Source of the DNA: Zygnema cylindricum
Taxonomy: Eukaryota > Streptophyta > Zygnematophyceae > Zygnematales > Zygnemataceae
DNA length: 64,000 nt
Assembly (NCBI GenBank): GCA_037447655.1
Contig: JBBHKE010003383.1
Span: 137,880-201,879 of the forward strand
Reading direction: 5' to 3'
The position numbers were made by a program, and so were the translations under genes. Below the pieces are notes generated by a model. The model worked only from the letters and a program-made list of their open reading frames with translations. It ran no database searches and was not told where the DNA came from. Below, piece after piece: positions 53,877 to 63,339 of the stretch (within the stretch, counting starts at the first letter, position 1; each line of letters begins with the position of its first letter).

Positions 53877-54524
53877 TGTTGGTTTTGGAAACCTTTAGTC
53901 CTCTCTATATCTCGTGTGTGAGAAAGAGAGTCTAGACTTACCCAGTTTTTGTGTATAGACTGAGTTGACGTAGACAAGATGTGGTGTGGTATGTAACTCC
54001 AAAGGGAGTTCACAGATTTGGTACACTCTATGTACACGTGTCGGTCCGTGGGGAAGTCAAGCTTGGTTGAGTTGGTTGACAAAGTACATATTTACTTGAG
54101 GGACCAGATTTACACGTGGAGGTTCATCTTCGGTGATGAATGAATACGCGGACGGCGGACGGAGTTCGCCGTCATTTTTGGAAGAGAAATATTGACCGAA
54201 CCGTCATTTCAGTGGACTAACTTTGACTGCGTATTTTAGCAGCGGCTAGGGTTAAGGATTGATGTAAATACTTGTGCGGTAGATGGCGGGGTTTAGTTTG
54301 ATTAATGTTTAGTGTATCGACACACCACGGTAAATGTGGTACGGTTTAGATCAGCTGTAGGTTCACTTTGTATATGTAGGACTTAGAATATTTTGGAGTT
54401 AGGAATTCAGTGAATGGAAAACTGCGAAGCAGTTTTTGTGTCTTTTTGAATTGCAAGATCATTGTGATCTTTTGGCAAAACCCTCTGAAATTCTGCATGT
54501 GGTTTCTTTGTTATGCTATTTATA
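53877..54524 (+). repeat. LTR 2 (5' LTR of element II)
   Basis: Starts TGTTGGTTTTGGAAACCTTT. It contains GTACACGTGTCGGTCCGTGG, GATTTACACGTGGAGGTTCA and GGACGGCGGACGGAGTTCGC. The right end is estimated from where LTR 3 is expected to end (near TTATATTGTGG). The stretch after it, GTGG(A/C)AAATTTGCA, may be part of the primer binding site, but it is not a plain initiator-Met match. Confidence 0.8.
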
Positions 54525-54634
54525 TTGTGGAAAATTTGCATACCTAGTGTGTGTCTCGTTTGCTTGGGGCTTCATTGTGAAGTCGATCTTTTTGTGGTTT
54601 CCGAGAGAGTTTCCTCTTTTGTAATCTGAATATT

Positions 54635-55446
54635 ATGGCAACTGCTGGTGCTTCTTCTTCCTCCTCTGGGTCACTGGTTGCCTCAAATCAACAGGTCACG
54701 GGCCCACCCTCACGGATCCTGGTGTTTAATGGCTAAAAATATTTATATTGGGCGGATTTGACTAAGTCTTACCTTAAGCAAGGGAGATTGTATGATATGA
54801 TTTCCGGTGTTCTTCCGGATACGGATTCTGATTTTGAAAAGAAAAATGAGGATGCATTTCATGTTCTCAAACTACTCTTTTCCGAAGATCTGAAATGACA
54901 TATATCAATATCTCTAAAGCATCTGATATATGGAAGGCTTTGCGGGAGTCATATATCCTAGCTAGTGAGCAGAATGAGGTTATAACTGCTGGGAAAATTT
55001 GGGATTATAAGTATACCGGGAGTGATATGAACTCCTATTGTAATGGCTTGAAGCTTTTGTTGTTGGAAAATGCATGTTCCCGGGGGAATTTTGCTCCATA
55101 TCATCAAGCTATGATTTTAATGAGATGGCTTCCTGCTGAATATTAAGGAGCCGCGGAACAATTGAAAAGGTTGGAGAAGGCTAGATGGAATATAATTGTA
55201 GCTGAAGCTTACATTCTAGAGGAAGAGGCAACTCAGATAGCATTGAATGGTGGAAAATCAGCGCTAGCGTAAAATGCTCAGACATATAGGCCGGCTAGAT
55301 TTTCCGCAAATAGGAACTTCACCCCTAATCCTAATTATAGGCAATATGATAGGTGTGTATATTGCTTCGGTCAAGGTCATGTTTTCCGGCTGTGCCCAGC
55401 TTTAATAAAAGCGTGTGAAACAGGAATTTACTGTGCGGGATAGAAG
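54635..55446 (+). pseudogene. Element II gag (broken)
   Basis: ATG 54635 gives MATAGASSSSSGSLVASNQQ and stops at TAA 54734. Gag continues as YLYWADLTKSYLKQGRLYDM, then shifts frame near 54895 to INISKASDIWKALRESYILA and NAPYHQA-type sequence. More stops follow at about 55144 and 55270. The zinc knuckle CVYCFGQGHVFRLC lies at about 55354-55395. This gag cannot be made as one protein. Confidence 0.8.
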
Positions 55447-56790
55447 GTGCGATCGGAGGAACCACCTTCAAATGGGTCAACACCAAAACTGCCGGTGAAA
55501 AATGCGGCGTTCCTTACATTTGATGAGACGCCACAAGACGAATCGTTGGGGGAAAAAGATGATGTGGTCAGATTTCCGCAATTGGAAGATGATGAGCTCT
55601 TTGCCCTTGCAAAAGATCTCATGGAGGGGCCTCAAGAGAATGGATGGATTATGGACTCCGGGTGCTCTTCCCATATGTGCGGCAAACGGACTTACTTCAA
55701 AACCCTTACTCCGATTCTGACTCGTCGAATCTACTACGCGGGTGATAGCGGTGTGGAGGCTACGGCAAAGGGAAGCGTGGAGTTAGCATGTGACATCAAT
55801 GGTCAGATTGTAAAGAGAACCTTACATGATGTTCTCTATATTCCAAAGTTTAAGAAAAATTTGTTTTCCACTTCTGTGGCTGAAATGAAAGGATTTGAAA
55901 TTTTGGAAAAGAATGGGAAGAAGGTAGTAAGCAAAGATGGGAGAGTAGCCTTGGTAAGAACTAGAGGCCCAAACTTGTTGTACCGGATGGACTTTGCTAA
56001 TGAAATTGACTTTGCATACTCAAGTGTCCTTCCGGAAAATGTTTTGTGGCATAAGAGGCTCGGTCATGTTCATCGAAAAACTTGATAAAATGGTGAAACA
56101 AAAAATGATAGATGGGGTCATATTAGGACAAAAATATTCTCATGTATGTGATGGTTGTGCTTTAGGGAAGCTTCACAAGCTGCCCCTACCTCAAACCGCG
56201 GATAACCGGGCTACGGATTTGCTGCAAATTATTCATTCGGACGTGTGGGGACCGTCTAAAGTCCCTTCCCTTAGTGGCAGCCGGTTTCTAGTTACATTTA
56301 CGGATGACTTCTCGCGGTACAGCAGAGTTTACTTCATGAAGGAGAAGAGTGAAGTGTTCACTCACTTCAAGCATTTCCGGACGTAGGGGGAAAAGCTTCA
56401 CGGGAAGCCGATTCTCTCTCTTCGGTCCAACAACAGGGGAGAATATATTTCGAATGCATTCTCGGATTATTTAAATGAACACGGCATATCTCGTCAGTTT
56501 AAAGTTCCCTATACTCCGGAGCAAAATGGAGTATCCGAAAGACTTAACCGGACTTTAACGGAGAGTGCAAAATCTATGATGTTGGATAAAGGGATAGATT
56601 TCAAGTTTTGGGGTGAGGCTTTCTCTTGTGCATCCTATATTAGGAATAGAATAGAAACTAAGGCGGTAAAGGGGAAGACACCTTATGAAATGTGGACCGG
56701 AAAGAAACCCAATGTAAGTCACTTTCGGGTTTTTGATAGTAAATGTTTTATTTAAGATAATCTTCCTATTTCTAAGCTTTATCCAAAATT
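55447..56790 (+). pseudogene. Element II protease and integrase (broken)
   Basis: A 212-codon frame from 55447 includes the retropepsin-like WIMDSGCSSHMCGK with an intact Asp-Ser-Gly, and ends in the GAG-pre-integrase LWHKRLGHVH. After a frame change near 56080 the integrase continues: CDGCALGKLHKLPLPQ, IIHSDVWGP (first catalytic Asp), DDFSRYSRVYFM. A TAG at 56384 interrupts it. LSLRSNNRGEYIS then has Asn where the second catalytic Asp is expected, and GVSERLNRTL has the Glu. A further stop lies near 56755. The integrase is thus doubly disabled. Confidence 0.8.
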
Positions 56791-56805
56791 TGTTCGGGAA
56801 TTTTT

Positions 56806-57269
56806 ATGGGTTATGATGATGAGTCAGTAGGCTATAGGGTTTACAACCCAGATAGGAAAACTCTTCAGGTTGCTAGGAATATTCAGCTTAAGGAAGAAAG
56901 TCAATCGGTCGATGTTTTTGGAATGACAAATTTTGAGAAAAATGCAAAAAATCAAGAATATGTAATTTTTAAAAATGTTCCTCTTTCCTCTTTCACAAGT
57001 TCTTCCTCTATTCCTACTCCGGTCATTCCTGTTGTTCAACATGTACAGCAAGATCCTCCTCCTCCTCCTCCTCCTCCACCTCCTCGGCGGCAGCGTACGG
57101 ATCCAATGTACAGCAAGTTCCTCCTCCTCCTCCTCCTCCTCCTCCTCCACCTCCTCGGCGGCAGCGTACGGATCCAAAAGTTCCAGCCTCACATTTTCCG
57201 GGGGGAAGAAGGCAACGCAACAGGCTGCGAGGTGAACCGGCGGAACATGCCCTATTTTCTGCAACCACA
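56806..57269 (+). pseudogene. Element II integrase-RT linker with Pro runs
   Basis: Reads MGYDDESVGYRVYNPDRKTL, then an acidic/Ser region, then (Pro)10-12 and RRQRTDP. A 64-bp unit (from GTACAGCAAG through CGGATCCA) occurs twice, at 57044 and 57108. Since 64 is not a multiple of three, the second (CCT)n is read as Leu and the frame is lost until the RT frame. Element III has a single unit at 60664-60730. Confidence 0.75.
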
Positions 57270-58850
57270 ATGGAGCCAGTCACCATACAGCAAGCCTTTA
57301 CAGCCCCAGAAAAGGATCAATGGATCTCCGCGGCAAATGATGAAATGCGATCAATAATGGAGGCTAAAATTTGGGAGCTTGTGGTGCTTTCGCCGGATCG
57401 AAAGGCCATCGGATGTAAGTGGGTTTTTAAAGTTAAGCTAAATCTAGATAATTCTATTGAAAGATATAAGGCTAGGCTTGTTGTAAACGGGTATAGTCAG
57501 AAGGAGGGAATTGACTATGAGGAGACTTTCTCTCCAGTTGTCCAGTTTCCAACTGTTAGAATTCTTTTGTCTTTAGCAGCCATTGAGGATATAGAACTCC
57601 ATCAAATGGATGTTAAGACAACTTTCTTGCATGGAGATTTAGAGGAAGTGATTTATATGAGGCAGAATGAAATGTATGCAGAGACCAGAAAAGAAAATCT
57701 GGTCTGTAAGCTATGGAAATCTTTCTATAGTCTGAAGCAAGCTCCACGTCAAAGGAATCTGAAACTAGATGAGTTTCTAACTGGTCTCGGTTTTGTGAGG
57801 ATTAGTTCAAATTACTTAGTCTATGTTATGGAAGGGGAAGATGGGATTATTAACATTGTTGTGTATGTAGATGATTTGCTGCTACTGAGTAAGTCATTAA
57901 ATGAGATTAAGAAAATAAAGACAACATTGAATTCGAGATTTGAGATGAAAGATTTAGGAGAGGCAAAGTATATTCTCAGGATTCAGGTAGAAAAGGATAG
58001 AGATAGGAGAATAATCTATCTAACACAATGGGAAGCGATTGGGAATATACTTGAGAAGTTTGGCATGGCAGAGGCAAAGGGAAGTGCCACTCCCATGGAA
58101 TTCAAGCAAAAGGTGGAAGGCATGCAGACCGAGGGAGGAGTCATTTTTGATGACACCTTGGAATCAGGGGAGGCAAATTCTATGGCTGCCATTCCATATC
58201 GTCATATTGTTGGCACCCTAATATACTCCATGAACTGCACACGCCCGGACATCGCAACTGCAGTTGGTGCTCTAAGCCGAAGTTTACAAAATCGGAGGAG
58301 ATCGGATTGGGAGGCAGCAAAGAGGGTCCTTCGGTATCTTGCAGGGACACGGAATCTACAACTCGCTCTCGAAGGAGAAGAGGTCAAGATTCAGACTTGG
58401 AGCGATGCGAGCTACAAGGACATGCCAAGCCGACGCTCCACCACCAGATTCATTCTAAAGATCGGAAGTGGAACATGTTGCAGGAGAAGCAAGCTTCAGA
58501 AAGTCACAACTCAGTCTACAATGGAGGCTGAATACATGGCAGCTATCTCAGTTGTCAAGGAGTTACTTTGGGTAAAGTCACTCTTTCAAGAACTTCACAT
58601 TATGCAATCAGGACCTCAAATAGTGTGGTGTGACAACTTGGCTGCTACAGCGATTGCATCTTACCCAAGTCATCACTTCAAAAGCAAGCACATTGATATA
58701 AAGTTGCATTTTGTAAGAGAGAACGTGGTGTACAGAATTTTAAAACTCTGTTATTTGCCGGATGAGATGATGGTAGCAGATATGATGACTAAGCCTTTAC
58801 CTGCACCTAAGTTGAAGTTTTGTAGAGAGGCATGTGGACTTAAAGGCTGA
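57270..58850 (+). CDS. Element II reverse transcriptase and RNase H (526 aa)
   Basis: Unbroken frame of the Copia pol C-terminal half. RT: GCKWVFKVKLN (residues about 49-59), QMDVKTTFLHGDLEE (first catalytic Asp, about 112), SLKQAPRQ (152), and YVDDLLLLSKSLNE with the catalytic Asp pair at about 206-207. Connection: NCTRPDIATAVGALSRSLQN (about 322). RNase H: TWSDASYKD (Asp), TMEAEYMAA (Glu), WCDNLAATAIA (Asp) and HFKSKHIDIKLHFVRE (His/Asp). It ends ADMMTKPLP...CGLKG, the usual Copia C-terminus, 23 bp before LTR 3. The initiating Met is nominal, as pol is normally a polyprotein and the upstream part is broken here. All catalytic acids are present, so this part looks young. Confidence 0.88.
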   Translation: MEPVTIQQAFTAPEKDQWISAANDEMRSIMEAKIWELVVLSPDRKAIGCKWVFKVKLNLDNSIERYKARLVVNGYSQKEGIDYEETFSPVVQFPTVRILLSLAAIEDIELHQMDVKTTFLHGDLEEVIYMRQNEMYAETRKENLVCKLWKSFYSLKQAPRQRNLKLDEFLTGLGFVRISSNYLVYVMEGEDGIINIVVYVDDLLLLSKSLNEIKKIKTTLNSRFEMKDLGEAKYILRIQVEKDRDRRIIYLTQWEAIGNILEKFGMAEAKGSATPMEFKQKVEGMQTEGGVIFDDTLESGEANSMAAIPYRHIVGTLIYSMNCTRPDIATAVGALSRSLQNRRRSDWEAAKRVLRYLAGTRNLQLALEGEEVKIQTWSDASYKDMPSRRSTTRFILKIGSGTCCRRSKLQKVTTQSTMEAEYMAAISVVKELLWVKSLFQELHIMQSGPQIVWCDNLAATAIASYPSHHFKSKHIDIKLHFVRENVVYRILKLCYLPDEMMVADMMTKPLPAPKLKFCREACGLKG

Positions 58851-58861
58851 GAGAGTCTAAA

Positions 58862-58873
58862 GGTTTAGGGGAG
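58862..58873 (+). promoter_or_regulatory. Polypurine tract of element II
   Basis: GGTTTAGGGGAG directly before the TG of LTR 3. Element IV has GGTTTAGCGGAA at the same place (62505-62516). It is the expected primer site for plus-strand DNA synthesis. Confidence 0.75.
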
Positions 58874-59520
58874 TGTTGGTTTTGGAAACCTTTAGTCATC
58901 TCTATATCTCGTGTGTGAGATAAAAAGTCTAGACTTAGCCAATTTTTGTGTATAGATTGAGTTGAACTAGACAAGATGTGGTGTGGTATGCTACTCTAAA
59001 GGGAGTTCACAGATTTGGTTCACACTATGTACACGTGTCGGTCCGTGGGGAAGTCAAGCTTGGTTGAGTTTGTTGACAAAGTGCATATTTACTTGAGGGA
59101 CCAGATTTACACGTGGAGGTTCATCTTTGGTGATGAATGAATATGTGGACGGCGGACAGAGTTCGCCGTCATTTTTGGAAGAGAAATATTGACCGAACCG
59201 TCATTTCAGTGGACTTACTTTGACTGCGTATTTTAGCAACGGCTAGGGTTAAGGATTGATGTAAATACTTGTACGGTAGATGGCGGGGTTTAGTTTGATT
59301 AATTTTTAGTGTACCAACACACCACGGTTAATGTGGTATGGTTTAGATCAGCTGTAGGTTCACTTTGTATATGTAGGACTTAGAATATTTTGGAGTAAGG
59401 AATTCAGTGAATGGAAAACTGCGAAGCATTTTTTGTGTCTTTTGAATTGCAAAATCATTGTGATCTTTTGGCAAAACCCTCTGAAATTGTGCATGTGGTT
59501 TTTTTGTTATGCTGTTTATA
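58874..59520 (+). repeat. LTR 3 (3' LTR of II, 5' LTR of III)
   Basis: Starts TGTTGGTTTTGGAAACCTTT like LTR 2, with scattered substitutions. It is followed without a break by a second untranslated leader and gag ATG (59631), so it is shared between two elements in tandem. Confidence 0.8.
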
Positions 59521-59630
59521 GTGTGGCAAATTTGCAGACCTAGTGTGTGTCTGGTTTGATAGGGGATTCATTGTGAAGTCAATCTTTTTGTGGTTTCCGT
59601 GAGAGTTTCCTCTTTTGTAATCTGAATATT

Positions 59631-60838
59631 ATGGCAACTGCCGATGCTTCTTCTTCCTCCTCTGGGTCACCGGTTGCCCCAAATCAACAAAACAAAATAT
59701 GATAGATGGTGTTAAATTAGGACAAAAAGAGTCTCATGTATGCGATCGATGTGCTTTGGGAAAGCTTCATAAGCTGCCCCTACCTGAGACCACGAAGCCG
59801 GGCCACGAATTTATTACAAGTCATTCATTCGGATGTGTGGGGACCGTCAAAAGTCCCTTCCCTCAGTGGCAGACAGTTTTTGGTTACTTTTACGGATGAT
59901 TTCTCTTGATACAACAAAGTTTATTTTATAAAGGAGAAGAGTGAGGTGTTTACTCACTTTAAGCACTTTCGAGAGTGGGCGGAAACGCTTCACAAGAAGC
60001 CGATTCTCTCCCTTCGATCCGACAACAGAGGTGAATACATTTCTAACGCATTCTCCAATTATTTAAAAAAAAACGACATCTCTCGTCAATTTACAGTTCC
60101 CTATACTCTAGAGCAAAACGTAGTATCAGAAAGACTTAACCGGACTTTAACAGAAAGTGAAAAATTTATGATGTTAGATAAAGGGATAAATTTCAAGTTT
60201 TGGGGTGAGGCTTTCTCTTGTGTTTTGAATATAAGAAATAGAATAGAAACTAGAGCCGTAAAAGGGAAAACACCATATGAAGTATGGACCGTAAGAAACC
60301 TAATGTTAGTCACTTTAGTGTTTTTGGGAGCAAATGTTTTATTTTTGATAATTTTCCTATTTTTAAGCTTAGTCTGAAATCAGTTCCCGAGATTTTTATG
60401 GGATATGATGATGAGTCCGTAGGCTATAGAGTACACAATACGGATAGAAAATCTCTTCAAGTTGCTAGGAATATTCAGGTTAAGGAAGAGAGTCAATTGG
60501 TGGATATTTTTGGCATGACAAATTTTGAGAAAAAAATTCCAAAATCCAACAATATGTCATTTTTGAAAGTGTCCCTTTTACCTCTTCTACCCCCTCTTCA
60601 ACAACTGTTGGTGGCGCAACATCTCCTATTCCTACTCTGGACACTCCGGCTGCTCAGCTTGTCTTGGATACTCGACCTCCTCCACCTCCTCCTCCTCCTC
60701 CTCCTCGGCGGCCACGTACGGATCCAACTGTTCCAGCCTTAGATTTTCCAGGGGGAAGAAGGCAAAGCAGCAAGCTGCAAGGTGAACCAGTGGAGCATGC
60801 TCTATTTTTTGCCAGCACGATGGAACCGGCCAACATAC
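59631..60838 (+). pseudogene. Copia element III: gag start fused to integrase, then cut by LTR 5
   Basis: ATG 59631 gives MATADASSSSSGSPVAPNQQ. Then the sequence jumps, inside a run of A, to the middle of GAG-pre-integrase (MIDGVKLGQKESHVCDRCAL), losing the rest of gag and the protease. The integrase has a TGA at 59908. It reads LSLRSDNRGEYIS (second Asp present, unlike II) and VVSERLNRTL, before a shift near 60290. The linker has one Pro run. The RT stops after ASTMEPANI where LTR 5 begins. The deletion joint and truncation show it cannot encode its own proteins. Confidence 0.8.
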
Positions 60839-61254
60839 TGTTGTTTTGGAAAGCTTTAGTCCTCTTTATGCCTCGAGTGCGAGGGAGAGAGAGTTTCACG
60901 AATTAGCATATGTTTGGTTATAAGTTCGTTTCATCACACACCAGAATTGATGTTCCACTAGATCGGTAAGGAGCAACCTTTGTATACACTTTCGAGACAC
61001 AAGTCACTACAAGAAAGACAATCCAGATTATCCGATTGTTTGTGCATAGATACACTTGAGGACAAAATGGCACATGGAGATTTGTCTACGGTGCCGAATG
61101 TGATATGTACGCGGCTGAGGGAGACCGCCAACAAATGCTGGTCCCTGTGAGCCACATACACGACAAATGACGTGGCATATAGAATCCTACTCCTTTGTAA
61201 ATATCTAGTTAAGTAGATTTTTGTCTTTGTGTGGTTAGTTGATTAGTAAAGGAA
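60839..61254 (+). repeat. LTR 5, diverged and internally deleted (5' end of element IV)
   Basis: Starts TGTTGTTTTGGAAAGCTTTA and shares only its first 60 bp with the other LTRs. Its last 110 bp (GAGCCACATACACGACAAAT to GATTAGTAAAGGAATCT) are identical or nearly so to 62872-62980 in LTR 4. The middle includes GCGGCTGAGGGAGACCGCCA. It runs straight into RT sequence at about 61255, without leader or gag. Confidence 0.7.
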
Positions 61255-62493
61255 TCTACATCAAATGGATGTTAAGACAACTCTCTTGCATGTAGATTTA
61301 TAGGAATTGATGTATATGAAGAAGCCTGAAATTCATGCAAATTCCATAAAAGAAAATGTGGTCTGTACGCAGCTGAAATCCTTGTACGGTCTGAAATAGG
61401 CTCCCCGTCAGTGGAATCTGAAACTAGATGTGTTTCTAACCGGTCTTGGCTTTGTATAGATTAGTTCAGATCAATCAGTCTACGTTATGGAAGATAAGAT
61501 GGGATGATTTACATTGCGATGTATGTAGATGATTTGCTGCTGCTAAGTAAGTTATTGAATGATATTAATAAAATAAAGGCAGCCTTGAATTCAAGATTTG
61601 AGATGAAGGATTTAGGGGAGGCAAAGTATATTCTTGGAATTCAAGTAGAAAGGGATAGAGATAGGAGATAAATCTATCTAACGCAACGGGAAGCGATAGG
61701 GAATGTGCTTGAAAAATTCGGCATGGCAGAGGCAAAAGGAAGTGCCACTCCCATGGAATTTAAGCAAAAAGTGGAAGGCATGGAGACCGATGGAGGAGTC
61801 ATTTTTGACGACACCTAGGAGTCAAGGGAGGCAGAATTTATGGCCACCATTCCATACCGGCAGATTTTCGGCAGCCTAATCTACTTCATGAACTGCACAA
61901 GGTCGGAGATTATAGCAGCAGTTGGTGTTTTGAGCCGGAGTTTGCAAAATCCGAGGAAAACGGATTGGGAGGCAGCAAAGAGGGTTCTTTAGTACCTTGC
62001 AGGGACACAGAATCTTGACTTGCTCTCGGTGGAGACGAAGTAAACATACTTAGTTAGCGGAGACATGCCAAGCCGTAGTTCCACCACCAGATTTATTTTG
62101 AAGATTGGAAGTGGAGCATGCTGCTGGAGCAGCAAGATTCAAAAGGTAACAGCTCAGTCTACAATTGAAGCTGAACATATGACGACAAGCTCAGCTGTCA
62201 AAGAGTTCCTGTGGGTAAATTCTCTCCTTCAAGAACTTCATTTCATGCAATCCAAATCTCAAATAGTGTGGTATGATAACCAAGCAGCTATTGCAATTGC
62301 ATCTAACCCGAGTCATCACTTCAAAAGCAAACACATTGATATCAAGTTGCATTTTGTGAGAGAGAAGGTGATAAACAAAATTTTGAAACTTAGTTATTTG
62401 CCGGATGAGATGATGGTAGCCGATATGATGACTAAGGCAATACCGACACCTAAATTGAAGTTTTGCACAGACGAATGTGGACTTAGTGGTTGA
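61255..62493 (+). pseudogene. Copia element IV RT and RNase H (many stops)
   Basis: It begins in RT at HQMDVKTTLLHVDL followed by TAG. It continues through a further TAG in SLYGLK-stop-APRQ, a damaged segment to YVDDLLLLSKLLND, and stops near 61669, 61817, 61989 and 62040. The final 142 codons are open (62065-62493): SSTTRFILKIGSGACC, TIEAEHMT, WYDNQAAIAIA, HFKSKHIDIK. The catalytic YVDD pair is kept, but no full polymerase can be made. It ends 24 bp before LTR 4. Confidence 0.8.
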
Positions 62494-62516
62494 GAGAGTC
62501 TAAAGGTTTAGCGGAA

Positions 62517-63240
62517 TGTTGTTTTGGAAACCTTTAGTCCTCTCTATATCTCGTGTGTGAGAAAGAGATTTCGGACCTAGTCGCTTTTGTGTGCGGGTTG
62601 ACTTATCGTAGAAAGGTTTGTAGTGTGGTATGTAAGTCCGAAGGGAGTACACGGATTCGGTACACTCCAGGCACACGTGTTGGTTATTGAGGAAGTCAAG
62701 ATTGTTTGTTCCGGACGACGAAGTAAAGTTTCATTTGGGGACCAGGTTTACATGTGGAGGTTCATCTTCGGTGATGAAAGAATGGGCCAACGGCGGACGG
62801 AGTCCGTCGTAATTTTTGGAAGAGGAATAATGACTCAGTCGTCATTTAAGCGGGTGAACTGGTCCGTGTGAGCCACATACACGACAAATGACGTGGCATA
62901 TAGAATCCTACTCCTTTGTAAATATCTAGTTAAGTAGATTTTTGTCTTTGTGTGGTTAGTTGATTAGTAAAGGAATCTTTTTGTATGACGTACCTTGTTC
63001 GGTTCGAGCCGCAGGTATTTATTGTACGGCTGGTATGCCTCCGTACGTTCAGCAGCATAGGCTTCGGTGTATATTAGTAGGACTTAGATAACTTTGAAGG
63101 TATGAACATTTTGTAGTCAAAAACTGTACAGCCTGTTTTTGGCATTTTCATCTGTGGATATCTCACAGATCTGTTAGCAGAATTACTTGTAATTTTGTGT
63201 GTATGTTCATCTTGATATTATCTACACTGTGGTAGATTTT
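62517..63240 (+). repeat. LTR 4 (3' LTR of IV, 5' LTR of V)
   Basis: Starts TGTTGTTTTGGAAACCTTTA, with the purine tract GGTTTAGCGGAA in front. It shares the LTR 1-type body (GCGGGTTGACTTATCGTAGA, AAGTCCGAAGGGAGTACACG) and then a longer tail (TACGGCTGGTATGCCTCCGT) not seen in LTRs 2 and 3. The right end is estimated. A gag ATG follows at 63340, so it too is shared by two tandem elements. Confidence 0.75.
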
Positions 63241-63339
63241 CAGAGCTATTGTGTCTCTGGTTTGGGTTTTATCAACTGTTGAAGTTGCTGTTTTTCAGAC
63301 TGGTTTTTGTGAAAGTTTCTTGCTTGGTTTGGTTCCGAG

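Larger units (their letters stand above)
53877..59520 (+). mobile_element. Copia element II, two LTRs, about 5.6 kb
   Basis: LTR 2 (53877 to about 54524) and LTR 3 (58874 to about 59520) are highly similar along their length and enclose gag, protease, integrase, RT and RNase H in Ty1/Copia order. A polypurine tract GGTTTAGGGGAG precedes LTR 3. Only the RT-RNase H part is an unbroken long frame; gag and integrase carry stops. LTR 3 is directly followed by another leader and gag start, so it also serves as the 5' LTR of element III. Confidence 0.85.

Noticed and set aside
54525-54560. Classical initiator-Met primer binding site (TGGTATCAGAGC) behind LTR 2
   Set aside because: The sequence GTGGAAAATTTGCATACC matches only the first bases. 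A different tRNA or a half-tRNA primer is possible, so no PBS feature was placed.
61002-61014. CACTACAAGAAA, the usual start of plant CACTA transposons
   Set aside because: It is a single occurrence inside Copia LTR 5 with no inverted partner nearby and no 3-bp target duplication.
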